DNA of 64,000 nt from Kiritimatiellia bacterium (GTDB lineage: Bacteria > Verrucomicrobiota > Kiritimatiellia > RFP12 > UBA1067): contig JAFWKK010000057.1 of assembly GCA_017514235.1 (NCBI GenBank), forward strand, positions 1 through 64,000, read 5' to 3'. The notes under the pieces were generated by a model that ran no database searches, was not told where the DNA came from, and was given only the letters and a program-made list of their open reading frames with translations. Shown piece by piece: positions 19,179 through 27,149 of the stretch (within the stretch, counting starts at the first letter, position 1; each line of letters opens with the position of its first letter). Made by a program: the position numbers and the translations under genes.

Positions 19179-19214
19179 GAAAATGAGCATACGACCAGAA
19201 AATGAGCATACGAC
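19179..19214 (+). repeat. 17-bp tandem direct repeat across a start codon
   Basis: GAAAATGAGCATACGAC occurs at 19179-19195 and again at 19198-19214, two bases apart (period 19). The second copy contains the ATG of the GH109-like gene. The first copy contains an out-of-frame ATG at 19183 that would give an 11-codon reading frame ending at 19218, inside the gene. A weaker third element, GGAAAATCATTAGCG, begins at 19143. It could be an AraC/XylR-type binding site or a replication-slip duplication of the translation start. Confidence 0.75.
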
Positions 19215-20617
19215 TTGACAGGCGTGAGTTTTTCATGGGCGTGGCGTGTGCGGGCACTGCTGCCGCTGCCGCAACGCATTCCACCATGTCTGGATTCTCC
19301 GTGCCGCCGATGAAGCGGATACGGATCGCGTTCATAGGAATAGGGGACCGTGGCAGCGCCGCCGTGCGGCGGGTGTGCAGGATTCCGGGATGCGAGGTGG
19401 AGGTGCTTTGCGACCTGCGCAAGGAGGCGGTTGACGCGAATCAGGGTTGGCTGAAGAAGAACTGCATCAGCAAGGCTGCGAAGCGTTTCTATTCCGGGTC
19501 GAACGAGTGCTGGAAGGGGGCGTGCGACGATTCAGGCGTAGACCTGGTCTATGTAGCGGTGCCGGCCTACCTCCATGCGCGGATCGAGCTTTATGCGATG
19601 AACGCCGGGAAGCACGTGCTTGTGGAGGTTCCGGCGGCGAACACGATAGACGACTGCTGGAATATCGTAGAGACGAGCGAGCGGACTCGTCGCCATTGCA
19701 TGATGCTGGAAAACTGCTGCTACGGTCAGGACGAGCTGCTTGCATGGAACCTGTGCCATCAGGGCGTCCTGGGCAGCCTTTCCCATGCGGAGGGTGCGTA
19801 CATACACAATTTGACGGAACGCCAGCTTGAAAATTCCTTCCGCAACCGCAACCGTCCGAAGAAGAGCTCCCTGCACGGCAACTCGTACCCGACGCATCCG
19901 CTCGGCCCGATCTGCCTCTATCTTGACGTCAACAGGGGCGACAGGATGGACACCATCGTCTCCGTCTCGTCCGGCAACTTCACATGGAAGGATTACATTG
20001 CGGAGACGTTCGGTCCGAACGACTGGCAGACGAAGATGGAGGTTGACCGCGGCGACATCAACACCTCGATAATCAAGACGGCGCGCGGACGAACGATCAT
20101 GCTGCAGCGGGACTTCACGACGCCACGCCCCTATTCGCGCATCAACCTCGTGCAAGGCTCGCGAGGCTGCTTCTGGGGCTATGGCTGGCCGGCGCGGCTT
20201 GCCGTCGCGAGGAAGCCGGGCGGCGAGATCGGCAAGGAGTGGATGTCGCAGGCGGAGTACGACGAGTACGCCGAGAAGTACAGGCATCCTCTCTGGAAGT
20301 CAGTCGGAGAGATTGCGAAGAAGGTAGGCGGGCACGGCGGCATGGACTTCATAATGGACATTCGCTGGGCGTATTGCCTGCAGAACGGCTTGCCGCTCGA
20401 CATGGACGTATACGACCTCGCCAGCTGGAGTTCTATCGTGGAGTGCTCGCGCAACAGCGACCTCGCGGGCGGCGTACCGGTGGAGTTGCCGGACTTTACC
20501 CGTGGTGCGTGGAAGACGGCCAAGCCGCGCGTAATCGGAAACGTTGATCTTGCCAAGATGGGATTCAATCTTTCCGCGCCGATCAAGAAGAAGGATGACG
20601 CTCAGCTCGACGTATGA
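19202..20617 (+). CDS. Tat-exported GH109-like Gfo/Idh/MocA glycosidase
   Basis: 471 residues. The Tat motif DRREFF at residues 6-11 requires the start at 19202 although no good ribosome site precedes it. A Rossmann NAD-binding motif follows (IAFIGIGDRGSAAV). GH109 signatures are HGNSYPTH, holding the likely catalytic His225 and Tyr229 region, then the GPICLYLDVNRGDR and GGHGGMDF segments. GH109 enzymes use a redox-assisted NAD mechanism to release alpha-N-acetylgalactosamine or other sugars. It is the complete counterpart of the truncated gene at the left edge. Its stop overlaps the start of the following GH2 gene by ATGA, so both are co-translated. Confidence 0.88.
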   Translation: MSIRLDRREFFMGVACAGTAAAAATHSTMSGFSVPPMKRIRIAFIGIGDRGSAAVRRVCRIPGCEVEVLCDLRKEAVDANQGWLKKNCISKAAKRFYSGSNECWKGACDDSGVDLVYVAVPAYLHARIELYAMNAGKHVLVEVPAANTIDDCWNIVETSERTRRHCMMLENCCYGQDELLAWNLCHQGVLGSLSHAEGAYIHNLTERQLENSFRNRNRPKKSSLHGNSYPTHPLGPICLYLDVNRGDRMDTIVSVSSGNFTWKDYIAETFGPNDWQTKMEVDRGDINTSIIKTARGRTIMLQRDFTTPRPYSRINLVQGSRGCFWGYGWPARLAVARKPGGEIGKEWMSQAEYDEYAEKYRHPLWKSVGEIAKKVGGHGGMDFIMDIRWAYCLQNGLPLDMDVYDLASWSSIVECSRNSDLAGGVPVELPDFTRGAWKTAKPRVIGNVDLAKMGFNLSAPIKKKDDAQLDV

Positions 20618-22401
20618 TGTGGATGAAGAAAATGATTGAGACTCATAGAAGGGGCTTTCTCGCTGGAACAATAGTGTTTTATGTGACGGCTTTTGTCGCT
20701 TCGTGTCTGGGGGGCATCTCTTTGGACGGCGCGTGGGACTTTCGTTTTGAAGACGGCAAGTCCATCGCAGAGGCGGCCGATCCTGCGTTTGTTGCGACGG
20801 ACCGCATGTCCGTGCCTGGGTGCTATGACATGATGCCCCAGTGGCTCTGTCGACGGGGCACAGGGCTATATAGGCGGAAATTCATCCTTGAGAAAGCCGT
20901 TTCCAACGCTTGGATAGTGGTGGATGGCATGGGGCTGACCGGACATTTCCGCATTGACGGTAGGGATCTTGGGACTCATCCCTATCCGTATGCAAGGCTT
21001 GAAATCGAAACGGGACCGCTTGCCGTGGGCGAACATACGCTTTTTGCCGCCCTTGACAACCGGTTCGACTGGGAGACGCAGAAGCTGGCGCGTCCGTACT
21101 ATGACTTCTACTGCTTCGGCGGATTCTACCATGGCGTGTCGCTTGTCTTCGACAACCGGAAGCTCCGGGTGCGCACACGTGATATTGCGACAGGCATGGT
21201 GGAGATCGAGACTGTGAATTTCGAAAATCGGGACTTCGATGCGACGCTCGTCTTTGATGGAAAGAACGAAATGAAGGCGACATTCAAAGATGGCAAGGCT
21301 ACGGTCGCCGTGCCGGACTTCAAGCTCTGGTCGCCTGACGCACCCAACCTCCACACCGTTTCGCTCGCCCCATCGCCTTCTCGCCCCCTCGCCCTCTCAA
21401 CGCGTTTTGGCATCCGGACCATTGAGGCTCGGGATCGTCGCCTGTGGCTGAACGGGAAGCCTCTCTACCTGAAGGGAACCAACCGCCACGAGTCGCATCC
21501 GACGTTTGGAGCCGCCACGCCGGAGGCGTTGATGGTGACGGATATCCAGAACCTGAAGTCGCTTGGCGGCAACTTCATCAGAGGGTGCCACTATCAGCAG
21601 TGCCAGAGGTTTCTCGACTATTGTGACGAGATGGGCGTGTTGGTGTGGGAGGAGTCCCTGGGATGGGGCAACGGCAAGAAGGTCTCTTCCGCCGATCGCA
21701 CAGGCGAATTTGCCGATCCTGGATTCGTAGCGGCTCAGATTCATGAGACAAGGGAGATGGTGCGAACGAGTTTCAACCATCCGTCTGTAATCATCTACGG
21801 GTACATGAACGAATTCGCTTCCAACACGGAGATGGGCAAGAAGCTCTCCGACAGGCTTGCCGCGACCATCCGGGCTGAGGATTCTGGCCGCCTTGTGACG
21901 TTTGCCTGCTGTCAGGTGAAGGACGACATAAGCCATGCTTCAACCGACCTTGTGTCCTTCAACATCTATCCTGGCTGGATCGGCTCAGATGCCGGCACTC
22001 CCGACAATCTCCGGAGGCTTGTGCTGGATGGCGTCACGAACACGGTCAACAGGTTCCGGTCGCTCTATCCTGATAAGCCGATTATGGTTTCGGAGATGGG
22101 GACATGTGGCGTATATGGACATCATGATCCGGCGGCGGCGCAGTGGACGGAGGAATTTGAGGCGGAGTACGATGGTACGGTGATCGATGCCGTGTTCGCC
22201 AATCCGGACATCTGCGGTCTTGCGGTCTGGCAGCTGACGGATGCGCGGTCCTTCCATCGTGCCGGAAGCGTGATCAGGCAGAAACCGTTCGCGCAGAATC
22301 TCGCTGGGCTGTACGATGCCTATCGGCGCCCCAAGGCGGCAGTTCAGGCTGTCAAGGCTGGGTTTGCGCGCAGGGCTGCCGGGGAATCGTTTGAAAATTG
22401 A
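20614..22401 (+). CDS. GH2 family glycoside hydrolase, Tat-type signal
   Basis: 595 residues, shorter than typical beta-galactosidases and closer in size to beta-glucuronidase/beta-mannosidase-like GH2 proteins. The N-terminus has THRRGFLAG and a hydrophobic stretch. A jelly-roll domain, an Ig-like domain and a TIM barrel follow. YMNE carries the predicted acid/base Glu400 and VSEMG the predicted nucleophile Glu494; KGTNRHESHP and GGNFIRGCHYQQ mark the barrel entry. It overlaps the GH109-like gene by four bases. The substrate is unclear; a terminal beta-linked sugar is likely. Confidence 0.88.
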   Translation: MMWMKKMIETHRRGFLAGTIVFYVTAFVASCLGGISLDGAWDFRFEDGKSIAEAADPAFVATDRMSVPGCYDMMPQWLCRRGTGLYRRKFILEKAVSNAWIVVDGMGLTGHFRIDGRDLGTHPYPYARLEIETGPLAVGEHTLFAALDNRFDWETQKLARPYYDFYCFGGFYHGVSLVFDNRKLRVRTRDIATGMVEIETVNFENRDFDATLVFDGKNEMKATFKDGKATVAVPDFKLWSPDAPNLHTVSLAPSPSRPLALSTRFGIRTIEARDRRLWLNGKPLYLKGTNRHESHPTFGAATPEALMVTDIQNLKSLGGNFIRGCHYQQCQRFLDYCDEMGVLVWEESLGWGNGKKVSSADRTGEFADPGFVAAQIHETREMVRTSFNHPSVIIYGYMNEFASNTEMGKKLSDRLAATIRAEDSGRLVTFACCQVKDDISHASTDLVSFNIYPGWIGSDAGTPDNLRRLVLDGVTNTVNRFRSLYPDKPIMVSEMGTCGVYGHHDPAAAQWTEEFEAEYDGTVIDAVFANPDICGLAVWQLTDARSFHRAGSVIRQKPFAQNLAGLYDAYRRPKAAVQAVKAGFARRAAGESFEN

Positions 22402-22422
22402 TGGTAAAATGGGGAATTAGAC

Positions 22423-23202
22423 ATGAAACGTGTAGTGTTGGTTGCGTTGGCTGCATGTGCGGTGTGTGCGGAGGGAAAACCTCTATACGTCGGGATCGTC
22501 GACCGCTGCAAGGGCGATGTCGCCGCGGCGGAAAAGACGTTTGTGGATAACGTTATCGAAACTGGCAATGTGCCTTTCGTGATTCCGCGCACGACGGACA
22601 CGAACGCCGTCGATGCGCTTTTGGCACGAGCCGACATCCTGATTTTCCAGGGCAGCGCGTTCTCGTCGGGACGGAAGCCGCCGCAAGGCAAGACGGTTGA
22701 AGACGTCAGGCGGTGGGAGATAGACCGTATCGCATTTGAGAAGCTCGTCATGTCCCGCGCTGCACCGCGCCGTATTCCCGTTGTCGGCATATGCCGAGGC
22801 ATCAACGTAATCAACACGTTCTTTGGCGGTGCCTACACGAACGAGGATTATTCCGTCACGAATCGCGTAATCTGCCACATGCAGAACAAGGTCTCGAAAA
22901 AGCCCGGCTGGCAGCCGCACCATGAAATCACCATCGACCGGAACTCGCGCCTCTATTCGGTGCTTGGGGAGGAGAGGGTTATGGTCAACAGCTTCCACCG
23001 CACCGGACCGGGCGTCGTTGCGCCAGGCTTCCGCGTCGTGGCGCGCGCACCGGACGGCGTGATCGAGGCGATCGAAGGCGATGCCTATCCGGCGTTCGCG
23101 TTCCAATTCCATCCCGAAACCATGGCACGGCACGACAGGCGCTTTCTCAACCTGTTCCGCCACCTGCCGGAGCTGGCGGGCTTGCACTCCAATGCGGAAT
23201 GA
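22423..23202 (+). CDS. Secreted class I glutamine-amidotransferase-like hydrolase (peptidase C26/PuuD type)
   Basis: 259 residues. The class I amidotransferase triad is present: GICRG with Cys124, and QFHPE with His230 and Glu232. The family includes gamma-glutamyl-GABA hydrolase and other gamma-glutamyl peptidases. Unusually, the first 18 residues look like a signal peptide (RVVLVALAACAVCAEG), which would place it outside the cytoplasm, where a gamma-glutamyl hydrolase rather than an ammonia donor makes sense. It follows the GH2 gene after 21 bases and precedes a Tat deacetylase-like gene. Its link to glycan breakdown is unknown. Confidence 0.83.
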   Translation: MKRVVLVALAACAVCAEGKPLYVGIVDRCKGDVAAAEKTFVDNVIETGNVPFVIPRTTDTNAVDALLARADILIFQGSAFSSGRKPPQGKTVEDVRRWEIDRIAFEKLVMSRAAPRRIPVVGICRGINVINTFFGGAYTNEDYSVTNRVICHMQNKVSKKPGWQPHHEITIDRNSRLYSVLGEERVMVNSFHRTGPGVVAPGFRVVARAPDGVIEAIEGDAYPAFAFQFHPETMARHDRRFLNLFRHLPELAGLHSNAE

Positions 23203-23242
23203 CCTGTGGATGCGTTGGATGTTGAGAGTAAGGAGATCCGAA

Positions 23243-24355
23243 ATGGAGCGGCAAGCAATGCATGACCAGATGAACAGACGTGGGTTTCTCAAGGGCGCGG
23301 TATGGACGGGCGCCCTTGCGACCGTAGGCGGCGCTTTTGGCGAGAGCGCCCTGTCTGGCAAGGGTTCGCTGAAGGAACTTGGTCCGGTCGTCACCGACTG
23401 GGAGTTCCGCCGGGCGAAGAATCTTTCGGGCCGGAAGGCGGCGATGTACATTGACGACGTGATATGGGTGTTCCGCGACCTCACGCGGCAGCGGCCCAAG
23501 TCTATGTTCGGCAACCCGTTCCTCGGAGCCCTCAAGGATGCTCACGAGCGGTACGGACTTAAGGTACAGCTCAACTGCTTCTACCGTACGGACATCTTCT
23601 ACGGCATGGACGAGTTCTCTCTCGCGGACATGACCGATGCGTACAAAGGCGAGTGGCAGGCATCCAAGGACTGGCTTAGGCTTGGTTTCCATTCCTATCA
23701 GGAGTTCCCCGACTACCCGTTCATCAACTCCAGCTACAACGATGTCGCTACTGCGTTTGACAGGGTCTTCGGCGAGGTGAAGCGGTTTGCCGGCGAGGGT
23801 GTTTTCACCTGCGCGCTCGTCGGACACTGGCTGCCGTTCAGCAAGGACGGCTGCCGTGCGCTGAAGGATCGCGGAGTGAAGCTTGTCGCCTGCACGGACG
23901 GCACCCGCTACGCATACGCTGGGGATCGCGATTCGCTTCCTTACGGACATGCCTTCCGCGTGGAGAGCAACCGCAAGCCAGAGACGGCGCTCTTTCGTCG
24001 CGAAGCGTATGACGCAGCGCTTTTGTCGTCCGCCTGCGGCTACAACCACCTTTGTCCCGGCCAGGTCGAGGAGACTTGGGGCTCGTTTGCGTATGTTTAC
24101 GACCGCGACGTGGGAATCGGGTTCAAGCGCTTCCGCAGCGGACCGATGCTGAATCTCTGCACGCCGGAGAAAGTGCGCGAGGAGATGGCCGCGTCCGAGC
24201 GTTACGGCCTTCTTGCGTTCGCCGATCACGAACAGTACTTCTACAAGGACTACTACGCCTATCAGCCTGACTACGTGGAGAAGATATTCCTTGCTGCGAA
24301 GATGGCGAATGCTGCCGGGCGGGAATTCGTCTTCATGGAGGACACGGCGGTGTGA
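23243..24355 (+). CDS. Tat-exported protein resembling polysaccharide deacetylases
   Basis: 370 residues. The start at 23243 is set by AAGGAG six bases upstream; the Tat motif NRRGFLKG comes ten residues later. The body suggests a NodB-like (beta/alpha) barrel: an early YIDDV segment (about residues 68-72) could supply the catalytic Asp-Asp pair and GFHSYQE the metal-binding His pair. Overall similarity to classical NodB proteins is low, so this is a fold-level guess. The gene closes the GH109/GH2/amidotransferase operon. Alternative: an uncharacterised glycosidase-like barrel protein. Confidence 0.6.
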   Translation: MERQAMHDQMNRRGFLKGAVWTGALATVGGAFGESALSGKGSLKELGPVVTDWEFRRAKNLSGRKAAMYIDDVIWVFRDLTRQRPKSMFGNPFLGALKDAHERYGLKVQLNCFYRTDIFYGMDEFSLADMTDAYKGEWQASKDWLRLGFHSYQEFPDYPFINSSYNDVATAFDRVFGEVKRFAGEGVFTCALVGHWLPFSKDGCRALKDRGVKLVACTDGTRYAYAGDRDSLPYGHAFRVESNRKPETALFRREAYDAALLSSACGYNHLCPGQVEETWGSFAYVYDRDVGIGFKRFRSGPMLNLCTPEKVREEMAASERYGLLAFADHEQYFYKDYYAYQPDYVEKIFLAAKMANAAGREFVFMEDTAV

Positions 24356-24419
24356 CGCGGCGCAGTCGGCCGTGCCGATGACGCTTCCGATCGTAACGAC
24401 TTGGCGAGGTGCTGCTCGC

Positions 24420-24449
24420 TTGACATTGTTTATACATATTTTATATAAT
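24420..24449 (+). promoter_or_regulatory. Strong sigma-70-like promoter for the GntR/LacI-type gene
   Basis: TTGACA, 18-base spacer, TATAAT, both perfect consensus hexamers. The transcript would start near 24456, about 19 bases before the ATG, leaving room for the GGAG ribosome site. It is the best promoter match in the window. Confidence 0.8.
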
Positions 24450-24474
24450 CAGCGGCGATGGAGATGCCAGGCGA

Positions 24475-25596
24475 ATGAAGAGACTGTTTGAGATAGACAA
24501 GCTGATGGCGAAGTCGCTGACGAAGCAGATCTGTGACGGATACAGGTCTGCCATTGCGGACGGGCGGCTCGCGGGTGGCGAGCGCTTCCCGACGTGCCGC
24601 GAGATATGCGACGAGTTCGGCGTTTCGATGATCGTGTCCGCCGCTGTTGTGAAGCAGCTGGGGCGCGAAGGGCTGATCCGCTCACGTCCGCACTCGGGAA
24701 GCTTCGTTGTGCCGCAGGAATCGACGGCGTGGCGCGACACCGTTCTTTTCGTGAACGCTGGCGGCACGGTCTCGGCATACGCGAGCGTTCTTCTATCGAC
24801 CCTGCGCGAAAAGCTCGTGGAGGCGGGATTCCTGTTCTCGTCCATCGACATGCCGTCGCGCTTCATCGGTCAGGCGGACGCCGCGCGGCTTTCGGCGGCA
24901 CTTGCGTCGCGTCCGAAGCTGGTCATGCTGCTGCATGCGAGGCCGCAGGCGATTGCGGAAATCGCGAAGGCCGGGGTTGACTACGTCGTGCTGAATGGCG
25001 ACGCGAAGATGTCCGGCGGCAAACTGCCCGGCTCGTGCCGGGGCGTGGTCTCCGCGGATTACCGCGCCGCCATGCGGGACTTCGCCGCGCATTGCAGGGC
25101 GGCGGGCGTTCGCACTGCGATTGAGGTCGGTTTTGCGAAGGACGCCGCGTCCGCCGCGCCTGCGCTTCGCCGGGCGGGGGTGGAGGTTTCGGCGCTGAAG
25201 ATTCGCGAGACGCCGGACTTCCGCTTCAGCGGACACGTCCAGCGCGCCGGGCTTGCCGCCGCCGAGAAGCTGCTTGCGGACGGGAAGGGCTCGCTGCCCG
25301 ATCTCATCTACTTCAACGACGACTACCTTGCCGCCGGTGCGCTCATTTCGTTTGCGCGGCACGGCGTGAGGTTTCCGGAGGACGTGCGGTTCGTGTCGTT
25401 GGCGACGAAGGGCTTCGAGCCGGTGTGGTGGCAGGAGCTGACGCGGGTTGAATGGGACTGGTTCGCGCAGGGCGAGGATGTCGCGCGGCGGGCCATCGAG
25501 TTCCTGGAGGCGCGGGCGGAGCGCATCGACGCGAAGATATCGCCGGCGTACATCATCGGCGACACGTTCCCGGCGGCGGAGGATGCGGCGGAGTGA
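24475..25596 (+). CDS. Transcription regulator, GntR helix-turn-helix plus LacI-like sensor
   Basis: 373 residues. The first ~75 residues are a GntR winged helix (RFPTCREICDEFGVS, then GLIRSRPHSGSFV). The remainder is a LacI/periplasmic-binding-like ligand domain with the typical PDLIYFNDDYLAAGALISF segment. This layout is that of AraR-like regulators. It is read in the same direction as the GH109/GH2 operon upstream but has its own strong promoter. The effector sugar and the operator are not evident; no copy of the 16-bp palindrome found in the 35-46 kb region was noticed near it. Confidence 0.87.
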   Translation: MKRLFEIDKLMAKSLTKQICDGYRSAIADGRLAGGERFPTCREICDEFGVSMIVSAAVVKQLGREGLIRSRPHSGSFVVPQESTAWRDTVLFVNAGGTVSAYASVLLSTLREKLVEAGFLFSSIDMPSRFIGQADAARLSAALASRPKLVMLLHARPQAIAEIAKAGVDYVVLNGDAKMSGGKLPGSCRGVVSADYRAAMRDFAAHCRAAGVRTAIEVGFAKDAASAAPALRRAGVEVSALKIRETPDFRFSGHVQRAGLAAAEKLLADGKGSLPDLIYFNDDYLAAGALISFARHGVRFPEDVRFVSLATKGFEPVWWQELTRVEWDWFAQGEDVARRAIEFLEARAERIDAKISPAYIIGDTFPAAEDAAE

Positions 25597-25601
25597 GAGC
25601 G

Positions 25602-25994
25602 CTAAAACAGTTCCTCGGACCAGAGTCGGTCGATGAAATCCCTCCAGGGGAGAATCTCGAAGCCATCGACTTCTCGCGCTCGCGGTTCGTTGGATACGAG
25701 GATGCGGTGCTTGAACGTTCCTTCCTTGGCGATTGCGCGCAGCCCCTTGAGGCCGTCTTTGGTCGCGTTTCGCGTTGTTTTCGTCTCGATGGCGACATCT
25801 CCGTTTACGATGAAATCGATTTCAAGGCCGGTGCGTGTTCGCCAGTAGGCGATTTCGGCCTCCCTGCGGGACGCATCGGCATAAGCCGAAAGTTCGTGTG
25901 CAATCCAGCTCTCAAAGGCGTGTCCGTACTCTGGCGTTCCCATGGAGAGCGACGTTCTGCCTTGAAGTCGGCGCGTCACGCCGGTGTCGAACAT
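25602..25994 (-). pseudogene. C-terminal remnant of a DUF4143 AAA ATPase
   Basis: 130 residues that match only the end of AAA/DUF4143 ATPases: a FDTGV-x-LQGR segment, then YGHAFESWI and the nuclease-like core WRTRTGLEIDFIVNGDVAIETK with its Asp and ExK residues. The ATP-binding domain is absent; the frame can be read a little further upstream, but into low-complexity palindromic sequence without recognisable homology. A better-looking but unproven frame upstream (with AEYGLIHRV) is out of phase, which suggests a frameshift. It ends six bases from the regulator gene on the other strand. Probably non-functional. Confidence 0.7.
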
Positions 25995-26055
25995 GAGGAA
26001 GTCCGTTTTGTCAATGTCAAATCGCCAACACCGTCGGCGATTGCCCTGTTCGGGA

Positions 26056-26088
26056 TTGCACCATTTGGTATTACACCAAAAGGTGCAA
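26056..26088. repeat. Long near-perfect palindrome
   Basis: TTGCACCATTTGGT, a five-base loop ATTAC, then ACCAAAAGGTGCAA: 14-base arms with 13 pairs. No T-run follows on either strand, so it is not an ordinary terminator. It lies between the DUF4143 remnant and the first copy of the 43-bp repeat. It could be a mobile-element end or a binding site. Confidence 0.7.
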
Positions 26089-26120
26089 CGCGGTGTATGA
26101 GACCATATTCCGCAGACAGT

Positions 26121-26163
26121 CGCAAGGGGGTGTTCCGCAAGATTTGGAGGTTGCCGATGCTGC
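26121..26163. repeat. 43-bp direct repeat, copy 1
   Basis: Identical over 43 bases to 26896-26938, in the same orientation. It lies 51 bases from the end of the PIN toxin gene. Sequence beyond the exact match is also related: read on the minus strand, both copies encode a similar peptide around SIGNLQILRNTPLR. Confidence 0.85.
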
Positions 26164-26214
26164 GTAAGGAGATATTACAGGCGATGGCAGTCTGCGCGGC
26201 GGCGGTGAAGGATC

Positions 26215-26574
26215 TTACTGCAATAGCTTGTTCAACTTGCGGTCAAATGACACGACTCTGTCGCCAATGTGCTTGTTGTATGCCGCAAGAAGGCAATCAA
26301 CGAAATCAAGTTTGGTCGCCCCAAATGTTGACAATGCCGTTTCGAGTATTTCTGGATGTTCCGATTGAACTTCGCTTACAAGAAGTTGAAGTCTTGAAGC
26401 AAGTTCCTCTCTTGGCACAGAATAGACGCCCAGAAGGACATAGACGATTTCTGCAAGAACTTCGGGCAGAAGGTATGCTCCATTGCGAATCGTCTGTTCG
26501 GCAACAGGAAACTGTGCCTCATCGTCGTGGAGCATATAGCGCAGCACGACATTTGCATCAACGAGCGTTCGCAT
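26215..26574 (-). CDS. PIN-domain toxin of a type II toxin-antitoxin pair
   Basis: 119 residues when started at MRTLVDANVVLRYML, whose Asp6 is the first PIN acidic residue. An LLPEVLAEIVYVL segment supplies the second acid, and LDFVDCLLAA and VVSFDRKLNKLL complete the PIN fold. PIN toxins are Mg-dependent ribonucleases (VapC group). A longer frame exists upstream, but this start overlaps the antitoxin's end by 17 bases, the usual arrangement. Next to the antitoxin it forms a complete-looking cassette. Confidence 0.87.
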   Translation of the reverse strand: MRTLVDANVVLRYMLHDDEAQFPVAEQTIRNGAYLLPEVLAEIVYVLLGVYSVPREELASRLQLLVSEVQSEHPEILETALSTFGATKLDFVDCLLAAYNKHIGDRVVSFDRKLNKLLQ

Positions 26575-26839
26575 GCTTGGACTCCATCGCGCGGGCGAAA
26601 GCACCAGATTCAAGTCTGCGTTTGTCAGGATCGGCATACTGCGCAAACGCGCCGCTGGCAGTCTCGCTTTGTGGCATTGCAATTGTGATGGGCATCGAAT
26701 GTGTCAAGACGCATTGCTTCGCGAAGATACGTAAAGCCTCCGCAAACGACGTGCCGAGTTCATGGAAAAGCACCTCGGCTTCCCGCTTTAATTCTGTGTC
26801 CATGCGGAACTGCATGACGGTTGATTTGTTGGCAAGCAT
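26558..26839 (-). CDS. RelB/DinJ-like antitoxin
   Basis: 93 residues. The N-terminal QFRMDTELKREAEVLFHELGTSF segment has the ribbon-helix-helix look of RelB/DinJ antitoxins; the C-terminal part would wrap the toxin. The ATG at 26839 follows GGAAGGAA; a TTG two codons earlier is possible. It is the first gene of the pair. RelB-type antitoxins normally pair with RelE/YafQ toxins, but RelB with PIN pairs also occur. It probably represses its own promoter just upstream. Confidence 0.82.
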   Translation of the reverse strand: MLANKSTVMQFRMDTELKREAEVLFHELGTSFAEALRIFAKQCVLTHSMPITIAMPQSETASGAFAQYADPDKRRLESGAFARAMESKHANAR

Positions 26840-26871
26840 TGACAATTCCTTCCTTTGTTTAGATGCCTACA

Positions 26872-26900
26872 ATTATACTACAAATGTCTTACGAACGCAA
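26872..26900 (-). promoter_or_regulatory. Promoter of the toxin-antitoxin pair
   Basis: On the minus strand TTGCGT, a 17-base spacer, TATAAT, about 33 bases before the antitoxin ATG. The -35 hexamer overlaps the first bases of repeat copy 2, so the repeat boundary cuts through the promoter. Confidence 0.65.
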
Positions 26901-26938
26901 GGGGGTGTTCCGCAAGATTTGGAGGTTGCCGATGCTGC
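26896..26938. repeat. 43-bp direct repeat, copy 2
   Basis: Exact copy of 26121-26163. Together the two copies bracket the antitoxin and toxin genes (about 0.8 kb), as would be left by insertion or by duplication of an older gene fragment. Confidence 0.85.
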
Positions 26939-27149
26939 TTAAAGCCATGTTCTTGACGATTGTGGTCTACGAGGCTGCTTTTCGCTCGGTGGAAACGCCC
27001 ATACAAATGCAGGGACGTTTCCACCACGTCGGAACGTCCAAGACGACGTTTTGGGGCTTCCCACCACGTCGGAAGAGCCACACTTTCTGCGATTTAACGC
27101 TAAAAACCACTTGAAAACACCCAATGACATGGATATCAAGAGCGGAGAG
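26939..27149. other. Non-coding stretch with a short direct repeat
   Basis: No gene is supported between repeat copy 2 and the start at 27150. The 14-mer CCACCACGTCGGAA occurs at 27021-27034 and 27061-27074. The first ~50 bases continue the diverged similarity to the flank of repeat copy 1, with an in-frame stop, so this looks like decayed coding sequence. Confidence 0.5.

Noticed and set aside
25452-26942. 496-codon plus-strand open frame across the DUF4143 remnant and toxin-antitoxin genes
   Set aside because: It reads the antisense of three better-supported minus-strand genes plus palindromic spacer and shows no domain.
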